In this document: in pieces, positions 11,125-23,400 of the stretch | How positions within the stretch are numbered: position 1 is the stretch's first letter | Layout of the letters: each line of letters opens with the position of its first letter | DNA from: Eleusine coracana subsp. coracana | Taxonomy: Eukaryota; Streptophyta; Magnoliopsida; Poales; Poaceae | DNA length: 64,000 nucleotides | Direction: 5' to 3' | Assembly: GCA_032690845.1 (NCBI GenBank) | Contig: CM064426.1 | Location: 42,526,101-42,590,100 of the forward strand | Notes under the pieces: model-generated | The model's input: only the letters and a program-made list of their open reading frames with translations | Database searches by the model: none | What the model was told of the DNA's origin: nothing | Translations under genes and position numbers: made by a program

Positions 11125-13666
11125 ACCGCCACCCAAGCCTCGCCGCTGATCGCCACCGGCAGGCCAGCCGAGCCGCCGCGTGCGCGGGGGGATTTGATTT
11201 TGGCCAATGGCATTCTTGTAAATAACTCAAAGTTTAAAAGAATTCCAGAAAAATGGTTAGATTTGTAAAATTAATATCTAGAGTTTTATAGCTTCAAAAA
11301 TAGCAAAATAAATTTTTCTAGAATCCTTAAGTTGTCCACTTTGCCGTGGTTAGCATGAAGTTTAGGAGTTGGAGATAAATTTGGAAGAAATTAATTCATA
11401 ACAAACAACCCTTGTAAAGCGAATAAAATCATAATTAATTTTATAAAAATGATTAAATCACAAATTTTGGCATGCACACTCGTCATGGCATATGTGACCC
11501 ACTGACAAGTGGCCATACTTAATTTATGCATATTTTCATGATTATGTGCATTTCTTGCATTTTCAGTATATGAATTTATATGAATTAATGGCATAGAAAT
11601 TTATTCTAAGAAATTTCATACATGTCTATTATACTTTTATATGTTACTGGAAAAATCCATGTAATTAATTTCCATCTAGGACTATTTTAGTTAATTCAAC
11701 CTTGCTAATCTCAATATTGTTCTTAACAATGGCATAATTGTCACTTTGGCTTATATGTTAAAAATTTCTTTCTGAAATTTATGCCCTAGCACTGCATTTT
11801 ATGCTTACTTCATCATGCGGTGCAGTAGAGTATTCAATGGTACCATGCTCATATTTAAAAGTCTAGAAACGCTATGATTGTAGTGATAACTGTAGTATTT
11901 CTTCTAATTAGAAGTTTGTCGCCTCCAATTAATTGATTGTTCCAACATACATAGTATTGCACAACATTTCATGCATGAGCATCATTTCATTAATTTTATT
12001 TGTAGAGGAAGTGCCATGAATCATCATACAAAATCTCACTTTGCATTGCATCACATCATTTAGGAAACGAGACCGGACACAAGACCGAGGCAAGCAACCC
12101 CGAGGAGCCCGGAGTTGAACTGAACACCGTTGGAGCTACAAACTTCGAACAGCCCCAAGGAAAGCCCCGGTGCACTCCTATACTTTTAATGTTTTGTTTG
12201 TTCTACACAAGTATAAATGTCATGACTTGTGCATTTACGTGACTTGTGCATTTACGTGTAGGAATTGATCGAAACCATAGATGCATTATTTGATTCCCTA
12301 ATACCTATGGTCTGGTTCAGATTAGGTATAAGCCTTTTCGGTAGCCAAATGCTATGCTTAATAATGAGTCAGCGATAGAGATATCGAGTGGTACGGAGAC
12401 CGCTCGGTATGGGTTCTTATACTGATATCCCTCACACTATGATACTTATGCAAATGAAGGCCGTACGGGAATTGCATGTGTAGAGAGTGGCGGCAGGGTT
12501 CTTCCCTGACTGCCATAGCCCGTACGTGTCGCGTATGGATCGTTGTGACTCCGCGAGCAAGTATTGAACAGTACCAGGTGCATACCTTCATATGGGAGTT
12601 GGTAAACTTAGTAGCATGAGCCTCGTAATGTTGGCCGCTCACTTCCCACTTTGTGCAAAGTGTCGGTCACGGTGGTTGCACGGGTTTGTGGAAAGTTGGA
12701 GGATGTATGGCTTAAGCCTTGGACCCGATGATGAACAGCGGTCGCAAGGGGGACATACATCCGGAGTGGGGACCCGGTTCAGCTTTATGATAATCTTATG
12801 AAAGGTGGCCATACGTGTTATTAAATTGTGCGTATGTCGTGCATTTGGGTTTCTCCTGCAGGATGTAAATCGATATATATCACCGTCCCTCACGGATATG
12901 AGTACCACTTGTCTCGAGCAGATTGCAGCGTAGTAAGAACTAACGTTGAAGATATACTTGTTGTTTTGATCACTCAATTGCTGTATTGAAATTTGTTTGA
13001 TAGTTCACAGCTAATTAAATTTACATTCATGTCACAACCCTCTTAATACGGCTAAAAGTAGATTTAGAAACTAGCCAAGTGCTGCTTTGGCAAATCAAAT
13101 TTCAGCAAGCCCGGTCGGCCCCCTGCATATTAGGAGTCGGCTTTAGAAAGCCATTTTGATGGGTAAGTCTTGCGGAGTATATTAGATACTCAGGGTTTGT
13201 TGTTAAATTTTATTGCAGGCATGTCTTCCTCTAACTTCTATTTGAGCCGTGAGCATGATGGGTGGGTCGAGGAACCAAGTAGCGAATGGACCTTTGAGTG
13301 GGTTCCTTGCTCACCGAATCAGGGACCCGAGGAGTGAACCATGACTAGGTCTGTTATGGTTTACTTAGGTTTATCTACCGTCATGTTTAATTATCGCTTC
13401 TGCTACGTGATGTAATAAACTATGCACTCAGAACATATGTATTATAATTTCCACTCGGACATGTGTGTATGTAAAAATCTGAATTCTGAACTTGGTTTGT
13501 AAGATTAATCACCACTCGGGTTGTAATACTGCACATTACTCTTATGTAACTTTGCAAATGATGGTATGTTCGTTTGTATGTACTATGTATGTCGGCTTCG
13601 TCCGACATCGCCCAAAAGTGATCCTAGATCGGTCATTCCCCTCGGTTCGAGGTGCGGGATACCACA
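11125..13666 (+). repeat. 5' LTR of chromovirus B, 5'-truncated
   Basis: Matches 21694-24233, the later two-thirds of B's 3' LTR. The shared sequence starts at ACCGCCACCCAAGCC (11125-11139; 21694-21708) and ends ...GGTGCGGGATACCACA just before the primer site. About 1.2 kb of the LTR start is absent, and pol of element E abuts directly. In a 212-bp sample (12592-12803 against 23159-23370) I count about 5 differences, near 2%, so B is the youngest large element here. Confidence 0.85.
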
Positions 13667-13668
13667 GG

Positions 13669-13681
13669 TGGTATGAGAGCC
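13669..13681 (+). other. Primer binding site of B (tRNA-Met type)
   Basis: TGGTATGAGAGCC lies two bases after the LTR end. It differs by one base from TGGTATCAGAGCC, the site complementary to initiator tRNA-Met that elements C and D carry intact. Confidence 0.8.
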
Positions 13682-14889
13682 ATTTTGGGAAAAGTACTAC
13701 ACTTAAGAACATTCTTAAATTGAAAACCACATTTTTACAGTGAGGTACGAGTAGAGAGCCCAATTAGGGATGATTAGTAGTAGTTAAGGTGGCAAAGCTA
13801 ACCCTGAGTTATGATTGTTTAAATTACATGCAACTATGGATTCTTCAACGAAGGTACGTGTGTGACTCGAATACACTCTTATTCAAAAGCTCCCATGCGA
13901 GGCGAGGTGGTCATGGATTTGTTGTGCTTAGATAGGATTTATTCAAATTGGTGTGACTCGAATACACTCTTATTCGAGAGCTCCCGTGCGAGGCGAGGTG
14001 GTCACGGATTTTCTTTTGGATTGTTTCTTTTGAATTTGATGGTTGTTTCTACAATGGATTTTTCTGCAGGTACACTAACCATGAGTCATAGTTCGAGTAG
14101 TAACGTGATGAGATCATGTGTGTGTTGCCACCGTTATGCGATCGGTTGGTTATATACCGGCCGTTGTTTTAATTTGGCAAGGACGTAGGGAACCGTCATA
14201 TTGAGCATTGACATTCATGCATACCATATGCATTCATCCTTACTGACTCATGTAAAAAGTCACAAATATTACAAACATGTGAAATAATCAAACTCCGAGC
14301 AATTTTTGGATCACTATGGCACCTAAAACGAAGGTCTGAACTTAACCAGGAAGAAACTGAACTTTGCCAGGAAAGTCAGTTTGACTATAACCAGTGTAAC
14401 TCCCTTAGTTTTAGTCCGATGAAGGCATATGAGTACCCATTGTAAAGATAGTGAGTTGCTCTACTAGTTTGGTATAATGACTTTCCCTTGGAAAAATCTG
14501 AAACTAGGTCGAAAATGGCAAAAACCGAAAGGTTTTCTGAGATTACAGAAAGTGCCCTGATTCTGTCCGCTGACTCCCGACGATCATAACTCTTGGAGTG
14601 TTGGCCGGATGGAGCTGTATTAGTAGGCGTTGGAAAGCTAAAGAAATTCTCTAGAACTTTCCTAACTAGTAAAAATTCTGATCTTGAACCAACCTAAGTT
14701 GAAATTCCGAGTCTTCAGGATTAAGTCAATTCTGTCCGCCGAGCTGGAAACTTTGAGTTTCGGGAAGCTGGTTGCATATATTTTTCCTATGCAATTACTT
14801 ATCATCCATTGAGCATATGGTCCTTTGGCATATGTATTTCTATCTGGTTATAAAGTTTTGACTCATTGTCTCAAAACTTAATGGCATAG
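13682..14889 (+). other. Leader of element B
   Basis: Non-coding region between primer site and orf0. It contains the conserved GGTGGCAAAGCTAACCCTGAGTTATG segment found after the primer sites of C and D, and a 91-bp-spaced direct repeat (13861-14009). I see no supported gene. Compared with D, the N-terminal half of orf0 is missing and this leader runs straight into the coiled-coil part. Confidence 0.6.
13861..14009 (+). repeat. Two-copy direct repeat in B leader
   Basis: TGTGACTCGAATACACTCTT begins at 13861 and again at 13952. Both copies continue through ATTC(A/G)A(A/G)AGCTCCC(A/G)TGCGAGGCGAGGTGGTCA(T/C)GGATTT. Copy spacing is 91 bp. The position just downstream of the primer site corresponds to the triple repeat in the leader of element C. 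Confidence 0.85.
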
Positions 14890-15438
14890 ATGGCTGTCGA
14901 TGAGCTTCGGGCGGAGATAACCGCTATGGCTGCCTGGCTGCGGGAGGTGGAATCCCAGCTGGAGGAAACTGATGACAAGTACCGGGTGCTGCAGGCTGCA
15001 GATGAGAACCACCGTGTGCACATTATCTATCTCGAGGCAGAAAATTTCTCCCTCAAAAGTCAGGTGGCCCAGCTAGGAGAGGAAAAGGCTGAGTTGAAGG
15101 ATGAGCTCGAGGAGGTGAAGACCACAACCGATTTCATTGAGCAAGAAAAGCTGGAGGCGGAGAACGAACTTCACCATACTCGCCTCATCAACCAAAACCT
15201 GCAAGGCACTATCCACTTTCTGGAAGTCCATTTGGAGATTGTCCAACACAACTTGGAGGAAGCCAACCATGCTGTGGTAGTGCTTCAGGAGCAAGTGGAG
15301 CAAGCTCAGGAGGATCTTCAGCAAATCATCATGCATCATCGACCCGTGGATCCATAACCACAGCCGCTGGAAGTGGATGATCAGGAGCAGGAGCACGGTG
15401 CATCGGGCATCGACTATGAGGCCCCGGCGTCGCGCTAA
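14890..15438 (+). pseudogene. orf0 of element B (coiled-coil half only)
   Basis: Pre-gag accessory gene. From the ATG at 14890 it encodes about 155 residues that are almost wholly heptad-patterned coiled coil, rich in Glu, Leu and Gln (for example LREVESQLEETDDKYRVLQ). An in-frame TAA at 15355-15357 interrupts it, and the same frame continues to IDYEAPASR and a stop at 15436-15438. The tail matches the DIDYEAPARGR tail of the first orf0 of element D, which identifies the family. The globular N-terminal domain seen in C and D is absent. The role is unknown; rice RIRE3/RIRE8-type elements are, from memory, reported to have an unexplained ORF at this position. A coiled coil would suit a structural or Gag-interacting protein, but that is inference. 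Confidence 0.7.
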
Positions 15439-15912
15439 CGACGTGGACATGCTCTCCGACGGTGATAGCCATGCACCCTAGGCGGATGGAGCAGATGGTG
15501 TAGTAGTAGATATCTAGGGATGTGATGTAACCTAGTGGTAGTAGAACTTGGACGTGGGACTTACCGCCGTGTATGTGTAGTACCGGTAAATTTTGTTGTA
15601 GATACTGAAGTCCCTAACCCTCCTAGCTAGCTAAATCTCCGAGGTCAAAACCTTGGACGTAACCCCGTGGGTTGTAGTACCTTTCCAACCCGCACTTTTG
15701 GTTTGTATAAAGGTGTACTGCTACCGTCATGTACGAAGCCATGTTTATAAGAAAAAAAATATGTGTTTCATTATCAAGTATTCAAGTGATTATTCATTTC
15801 TATCGGTGCCCTTCTGGAATTTATTTTTTTTTCCTTGCTGTCAGACGAGTTGTCATCGTTTCATGGTGTTCAAATGTTGCATGGACTAACGATGCGTTTG
15901 TTCATATGGCAG
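15439..15912 (+). other. Spacer between orf0 and gag in B
   Basis: About 470 bp without a supported gene. It resembles the spacers before gag in C and D in having CATGTA/TGTAGT-rich sequence and a T-rich run (15825-15840) shortly before the gag start. A splice acceptor or ribosome re-entry site would have to lie here if gag is translated separately from orf0, but nothing diagnostic is visible. Confidence 0.4.
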
Positions 15913-16930
15913 ATGGTGAACATTCGCAGCGGGGCGGAAACTTCCGGGAACGCACCCGAAGGGTCTCAACGCGGCGGAGGAGCACCACGACCCCCGAACC
16001 CTCCTCCGATGAGTCCAATGGAGCAGCTGATCCACAATCAAAATCAGCTCTTACAAATGTTTCTGGCAGGCCAAAACAACTAGGGGGGGGTCAGCCAGCG
16101 CATCCACCGCGAGAGCCCTCGTACAATGATTTCTGGGTGACTAAACCTCCGCACTTCATGGAAGCCGAGGACCCGCTAGAGGCTGACACTTGGCTCCGCA
16201 TCATTGAGTCCAAGTTTGCTCTCATCAACTGCACTGACCACCAGAAGCTGTTGTTCGCGGCCCAGCAACTTCGTGGGTCGGCAAGTACGTGGTGGGCGAA
16301 CTTTCTAGACTCGTTTCCTGCTAACCAACAGGTCACGTGGAATGAGTTTACCGACGCTTTCCGTGCCCACCACATTCCCGCTGGTCTCGTGAAGCGAAAG
16401 TTACAGGAGTTTCTGAACTTAAAGCAAGGTTCCGGAACTTTGCAAGAGTACGTGCGGAAATTCAATCACCTTGCTCAATATGCTTCCCATCATGTTGACT
16501 CCGATGAGAAGAAGAAGGATTGCTTTCGGGCAGGTCTTAGCCCGAAATTGCAAGATCGCTTAGCGCAAGTCACCAACGGCACGTTTCATGGATTGGTGAA
16601 CGCCGCGATTGTACAAGAGGATGCCATGCGTGTCAACCAAGAAGATAAGAAGAGGAAACATGCTATGGCAGGCTCATCCAGCACCCCTCCCCACAAGTAC
16701 AAGCTGCAATCACTTCACCATCAGGACAATGGTTCTGGGCTGTGATGCCACAAAGGGGGGGATACCACTCTTCGTCTCAGCAGCAGCAAAGGCCATTCCC
16801 TAGCATATACCAGCAGCGTGCACCAGCGCCATGCCCCCCACAGCAAGTGTATCAAAAAGCTAGGCTGGGACCGCAGCAGCCTTGCTACAATTGCGGCCGG
16901 GCCGGCCATTTCGCGAAGGAATGCACCTTT
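15913..16930 (+). pseudogene. gag: Gag of chromovirus B, frameshifted
   Basis: The start at 15913 (MVNIRSGAETSGN) is chosen because gag of C and D starts MV(Q/H)TRNQ at the equivalent place. The first 56 codons end at a TAG at 16081-16083 next to a run of seven G, and the capsid core continues in another frame. That core includes PPHFMEAEDPLEADTWLR, LLFAAQQLRGSASTWWANF and FNHLAQYASHHV, a typical Retrotrans_gag core. A second shift near 16700 moves the nucleocapsid into a third frame. The CCHC knuckle CYNCGRAGHFAKEC is at 16883-16924. Two frameshifts disable it. In intact relatives gag and pol form one long frame. Confidence 0.88.
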
Positions 16931-19900
16931 CCGAAACGTTCACAAGGCGGTGGTAACCAGCAGCACCCCAACAACAACAACAACCACCACCACCACAACA
17001 ACAATAACAACCGCTCCCAACCCTCTACACCAGCGCCGAAGACCGGCCGTGTCAACTATACTTCAGCTGAGGAAATTCAGGTCGGTGAACTGGTACTTTC
17101 GGGTACATTCACTATTAATGATCACTCCATTATCATTCTCTTTGAGTCGGGAGCAACACATGATTTTATTAGCCAAGCATGCATAGAACAGCTACAAATC
17201 ACTCCCTGTACCTTGGAAAACCCTTATGTCATTACTTCCCCAGGTGGAAAGTTGGTTGCAAATTTTAGAGTAAGGCGGGTGGAACTCAACCTAGGAGGGA
17301 AAGTGTATCCTTCCTCTTTCATCATGCTGGTGGGACAGTTCATAGATATTATTTTGGGCATGAGTTGGATGAAACGCCACAAAGCCGTCTTAAATATCGA
17401 TGCTCGGCAAATCCATTTGGACTCCCCACTGCACGGTCCAGCAACCTTATTTCTGCCCCACCCGAAACCTACCACTTCCAAAGTCTACCTACTGGAGGGG
17501 AAAGATCTTAAGGACATTCCCATGGTATGTGAGTTTCCTGATGTGTTTCCGGATGACTTACCCGGTATGCCGCCCGACCGAGATGTTGAATTTAAAATTG
17601 AACTCCAACCCGGTACCGCTCCGATCTCCCGAAGACCTTGTAAAATGGCTCCTAAGGAATTGGCGGAATTAAAAGAGCAGCTAAAGGAGCTTACGGACAA
17701 GGGATTCATTCATCCTAGCTCATCACCGTGGGGCTGTCCCGCGCTATTTGTGAAGAGAAAGGACGAGTCACTGTGTCTATGTGTCGACTATCGACCATTA
17801 AACGCGGTGATAATCAAGAACAAGTATCCTCTACCGCGTATTGACATTTTATTTGATCAATTAGTGGGTGCTAAGGTTTTCTCCAAAATTGACCTTCGCT
17901 CCGGCTATCACCAAATTAAAATTCGGCGAGAAGACATTCCAAAGACAGCTTTCTCTACGAGGTATGGTCTCTATGAATACCTAGTCATGTCATTTGGACT
18001 AACGAACGCTCCAGCTCATTTCATGTATTTGATGAGCTCGTTATTCATGCTGGAGCTGGACAAGTTTGTGGTGGTATTCACTGATGACATTCTCATTTAC
18101 TCCATGTCAGAAGAAGAGCATGCTGATCATCTCCGAACTGTGCTCCAATGACTTCGTGATCATGAGCTTTATGCCAAATTCAGCAAGTGCGAATTTTGGT
18201 TGAAGCAAGTTCCTTTCTTGGGCCACATCATTTCGGCAGATGGTATTGAGGTTGACCCAAGTAAGGTTGAAGACGTACTCAAGTGGAAGACCCCAAAGAC
18301 AGTGAAGCACATCCGTAGTTTGCTCGGACTTGTCGGGTATTATCGAAAGTTTATTCCCAATTTTTCAAGCATTGCCAAACCAATGACTAAATTACTAGAG
18401 AAAGACGCTAAATTTAAGTGGAGCGAGAAATGCGAAGAAGCCTTCCAAACCCTCAAGAAACTTTTGACTACCGCTCCCGTCTTGGCTCAGCCCGATCTCG
18501 CCAAGCCGTTCGATGTGTATTGTGATGCTTCCAACACGGGTATGGGCTGCGTGTTAATGCAAGAAGACTGCCCAATTGCCTATACCTCTCGTCAACTTCG
18601 CAAGCATGAGCAGAATTACCCAACACATGATTTGGAATTAGCTCTGGTAGTTCTTGCTCTCAAGACCTGGAGACATTATCTTCTCGGGAATCTTGTTCAC
18701 CTCTACACTGACCATAAGAGCCTTAAGTATATTTTCACCCAACAAGAAATGAATATGAGGCAGCAAAGATGGTTGGAATTAATTAAAGACTACGAAATGG
18801 AAATCCATTATCACCCCGGCAAGGCTAATGTCATGGCTGATGCATTAAGTCGTTAGAAACAATGTAATTTCCTCACACCTTAACGTAGGGATAAGGGTGC
18901 TAAATCTAATCTTGTGGAGCCAAGCCTCCGAATTCTTCCATATGGTGATTTATATAACTTGGCTCTTGTGCCCACACTCCGAGAGGAAATCATTGAAGCA
19001 CAAAAGAAAGATGAAGGAATGGAACATATTCGACAGAATTTGGGTAAGGAAAAGGCCAAATGTTTTCAGCAAGATGCCGATGGTGTTCTATGGTTCAAGG
19101 ACCGTCTTGTTGTACCAAAGGATATGGCGTTGCGAAAGAAGATCTTGGATGAAGCCCACCTTTCCATGTATTCCATTCACCCAGGTAGCAATAAAATGTA
19201 CCAAGGGCTAAAGGAAAAATTTTGGTGGACTCGGATGAAGCGGGAAATTGCCCGATATGTGGCCGAGTGTGACACTTGTCAACGTGTGAAGGCCGACCAT
19301 TTGAAAAAGGCTGGACTGCTACATCCATTAAATATTCTGACATGGAAAAGGGAGGACATCTCTATGGATTTTGCGGTTGGTTTTCCACTCACATCTAAGA
19401 AGCATGATTTCATATGGGTCGTCATGGATCGATTAACAAAATCAGCACACATTATTCCAGTCCATACAACCTATTCCAGCAAGAAATATGCCAAGCTCTA
19501 CATTTTCTGAGTGCTATGCTTACATGGCATACCGAAGACCATCATCTCCGATCGAGGACCCCAATTTGTTTCTCGATTTTGGGAACAATTGCACTCTTGC
19601 CTCAACACTACCTTATTGTGAAGCTCCGCATATCATCCGCAAACCGACGGGCAAACTGAACGGTTAATTCAATATTTGGAAGACATGTTGAGAGCGTGTG
19701 CACTAGATCATCAAGGCAGTTGGGATGATTATTTGCCGTTCATCGAGTTCTCTTACAATAATAGTTATCAAGAAAGTTTGAGAATGTCACTATTTGAAGC
19801 CTTGTATGGTCATTCTAGCCGTACTCCATTAAATTGGTCGGAATCAGGCGAAAGGATTACCTTTGGTCCAGATCTAGTCAAACAAGCTGAAGAAAAGGTA

Positions 19901-20416
19901 CGAGAAATTCAAGCTAACATGAAAGCCGCACAATCCCAACAAACTAGCTACGCCAACAAGAGAAGACGTCCACTAGAATTTGAAGAAAGTGACCATGTAT
20001 ATATTCGGGTTTCTCCCAATAAAGGCATATCCCGATTCGGGGTTAAAGGCAAATTGGCTCCCCGATATATTGGTCCATACCCGATAGTGGAAAAATGTAG
20101 TTCGGTCGCTTACCGATTACAATTACTGGAGAATTTATCTCGTGCCCATAATGTGTTCCATGTTTCCCAACTCAAGAAGTGCTTAAAGCCCCCTATTGAT
20201 GTTGTCATTGATGACACAACACAATTACAAGAAGATTTGTCATATCCCGAACACCCCATCCGGATTCTTGATCAAAAGGACCGGGTGACACGCAGTCGGA
20301 CTATCACCTTCTACAAAGTGCAATGGAGTAATAACTCTGAAGATGAAGCTACATGGGAACAAGAGGAATTCTTGAAGTCCAACTTTCCCGCATTTTTGGA
20401 TTCACAAGTAAGGTAA
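16931..20416 (+). pseudogene. pol: Pol of chromovirus B
   Basis: One frame from nucleocapsid to chromodomain, broken by in-frame stops at 18149 (TGA), 18854 (TAG), 18881 (TAA), 19508 (TGA) and 19618 (TGA). It opens with an Asn/His-rich linker (about 16965-17015). Protease has FESGATHDFIS (about 17141), where the catalytic Asp of DSGA is replaced by Glu. Reverse transcriptase has VVFTDDILIYS (about 18070-18100), FTDD instead of FIDD. RNase H has FDVYCDASNTGMGCVL (about 18510). Integrase has a zinc finger ending CDTCQRVKAD (about 19270), then MDFAVGF, ISDRGPQF and TDGQTERL. The end is a chromodomain (TFYKVQWSNNSEDEATWEQ, about 20300-20370), which binds modified histone tails in this lineage. 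Closest to element E in this window. Nonfunctional. Confidence 0.92.
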
Positions 20417-20454
20417 TGATTCCATCTTTTCGTTTCCCCGCCAACCCTTATTGT

Positions 20455-20490
20455 AATCTCGGGACGAGATTTTCTTTAAGGGGGGAGGGC
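20455..20490 (+). other. Palindrome and polypurine tract of B
   Basis: AATCTCGGGACGAGATT (20455-20471) is followed by TTCTTTAAGGGGGGAGGGC, which abuts the 3' LTR start at 20491. The tract is the plus-strand primer; the palindrome is shared by elements C, D and E. Confidence 0.8.
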
Positions 20491-23400
20491 TGTGACACCC
20501 CAGTGTCACTTTGCCCTAATGATGTGTCATCTCACTTAGTCTACATGCCCAAGAGAAAATTAATAGACTTAAGATTAAATAAAAGATCAAAGATAAGAAT
20601 AATTGAGCCCAAATAATTAAAATCAAAGGAGATCACAAACCCAAGTATTTTCAGCAGAAGTGTACCAATACTTTTACATAATCCTGATGGGCATATAAAA
20701 ATGGAATTTTAAGGAATTTACCAGAATTTTTGGTAAAGATTTATTAACTGGAAAAATTCAGAGAAAGCAGAAAAACAGAGTTCAGTGTGGAATTTTTATA
20801 AATTTTTGGAGGATGAATTCCAGGATAGGTCCTATACATAACTTGCTCCAAATATTGTGTTACACCTTCACAAAAATCGGCAATTCCAACAAAAATAAGC
20901 AAGGACCGGTTTGGATCGAACTAGAGAGCAGTGAGAGAGAGAAGGAGCTTTGACCGTTTTTCAACCCCAGCACAGTGCCGGCGGGCCACCGGCAGTGGCA
21001 GCAGCGCTCCGGCGCCCATGCCGCCGGGGAGAGGCTATGATGAGCCGCCGTCCTGCCTTCTCCATGCGTCGGCTGTCACCAGGGCTTGATCGAGAGTTTT
21101 GCCGTCGCCCCGCCCCCCCCCCCCAGGACTCGCCGTCTTTTCTTTCTACCCCCCCCCCCCCCCCCCCCGCTCGGCCATCGACCTCAAGCCGAGGGCACAA
21201 GCGAGCTCAAACCGACTCTTCTCCACTCCCCAGCACTCCTCGGAGCAGCCTTGGCACCCCTCTGAACCCTTGGAGCATGCTGGAACTGTAGCAGCGCACC
21301 GCAGGCCAGAGATCACCGCCGCATTCCTGAGCTCGACCATCGCAGCCGGATCACATCGTCGTCATTCCCTCGGTAAGCACCGGCCTTGCTCATCAACCAA
21401 AAGTCATGCGCGTTGTAGCTAGGCAGCTGCTGGTCGGATGAATCACCGTGTGTTGCCGTGTGCTCGCCGGATTTGAGGGCGGGAGCATCACCGCCGGTCA
21501 CCGAAAACAGGGGAGCCGTTAGTGATGACCCCCCTCCGGCCATCCCCAATCCCAAAACGACCCGCAGCGAGCTCTAGCACAGTCTAGCGGTGCTCTAGGA
21601 CCCTTAACCCTGCCGGAAGGAGCTTCATGTGCCGCGCTCGCCACCGACCAGTTCCTTCGGCCGCCGCCGCTCGTCGCCGACAGTCCTCCGGCGACCGCCA
21701 CCCAAGCCCCCACCACCCACCGATTCCCCATAAGCCACTGAGCGCGTAGGGCAGCACGGCATCATGAGCCTCGCGCGCGGGGGGATTTGATTTCGGAAAA
21801 TAGCATTCTTGTAAATAACTCGAAGTTTAAAAGAATTCTAGAAAAATGGTTAGATTTGTAAAATTCATATCTAGAGTTTTAGAGCTTCAAAAATAGCAAA
21901 ATAAATTTTTCTAGAATCCTTAAGTTGTCCTCTTTGCCCTGGTTAGCATGAAGTTTAGGAGTTGGAGATAAATTTGGAAGAAGTTAATTCATAACAAACA
22001 ACCCTTGTAAAGCGAATAAAATCATAATTAATTCTATAAAAATGATTAAATCACAAATTTTGGCATGCACACTCCTCATGGCATATGTGACCCACTCACA
22101 AGTGGCCGTACTTAATTTATGCATATTTTCATGATTATGTGCATTTCTTGCATTTTAAGTATATGAATTAATGGAATATAAATTTATTCTGAGAAATTTC
22201 ATACATGTCTATTATGCTTTTATATGTTACTGGAAAAATCCATGTAATTAATTTCCATCTAGGACTATTTTAGTTAATTCAACCTTGCTAATCTCAATAT
22301 TGTTCTTAACAATGGCATAATTGTCACTTTGGCTTATATGTTAAAAATATCTTTCTGAAATTTATGCCCTAGCACTGCATTTTATGCTTAACTTCATCAT
22401 GTGGTGCAGTAGAGTATTCAATGGTACCATGCTCATATTTAAAAGTCTACAAACGCTATGATTGTAGTGATAACTGTAGTATTTCTTCTAATTAGAAGTT
22501 TGTCCCCTCCAATTAATTGATTGTTCCAACATACATAGTATTGCACAACATTTCATGCATGAGCATCATTTCATTAATTTTATTTGTAGAGGAAGTGCCA
22601 TGAATCATCATACGAAATCTTACTTTGCATTGCATCACATCATTTAGGAAATGAGACCGGACACAAGACCGAGGGAAGCAACCCCGAGGAGCCCAGAGTT
22701 GAACTGAACACCGTTGGAGCTACTAACTTCGAACAGCCCCAAGGCAAGCCTCGATGCACCCCTATAATTTTAATATTTTGTTTGTTCTACACAAGTATAA
22801 GTGTCATGACTTGTGCATTTACGTGTAGGAATTGATCAAAACCATAGATGCATTATTTGATTCCCTAATACCTATGGTCTGGTTCAGATTAGGTATAAGC
22901 CTTTTCGGTAGCCAAACGCTATGCTTAATAATGAGTCAGCGATAGAGATATCGAGTGGTACGGATACCGCTCGGTATGGGTTCTTATTCTGATATCCCTC
23001 ACATTATGATACTTATGCAAATGAAGGCCGTACGGGAATTGCATGTGTAGAGAGCGGCGGCAAGGTTCTTCCCTGACTGCCATAGCCCGTACGTGTCACA
23101 TATGGATCATTGTGACTCCGCGAGCAAGTATTGAACAGTACCAGGTGCATACCTTCATATGGGTGTTGGTAAACTTAGTAGCATGAGCCTCGTAATGTTG
23201 GCCGCTCACTTCCCACTTTGTGCAAAGTGTCGGTCACGGTGGTTGCACGGGTTTGTGGAAAGTTGGAGGATGTATGGTTTAAGCCTTGGACCCGATGATG
23301 AACAGCGGTCGCAAGGGGGACATACATCCGGAGTAGGGACCCGGTTCAGCTTTATGATAATCTTGTCAAAGGTGGCCATACGTGTTATTAAATTATGCGT

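Noticed and set aside
12592..12801. Conserved 69-113-codon frame shared at 12592 and 23159
   Set aside because: These are the two LTRs of element B; conservation is due to recent duplication of the LTR, not to coding constraint.
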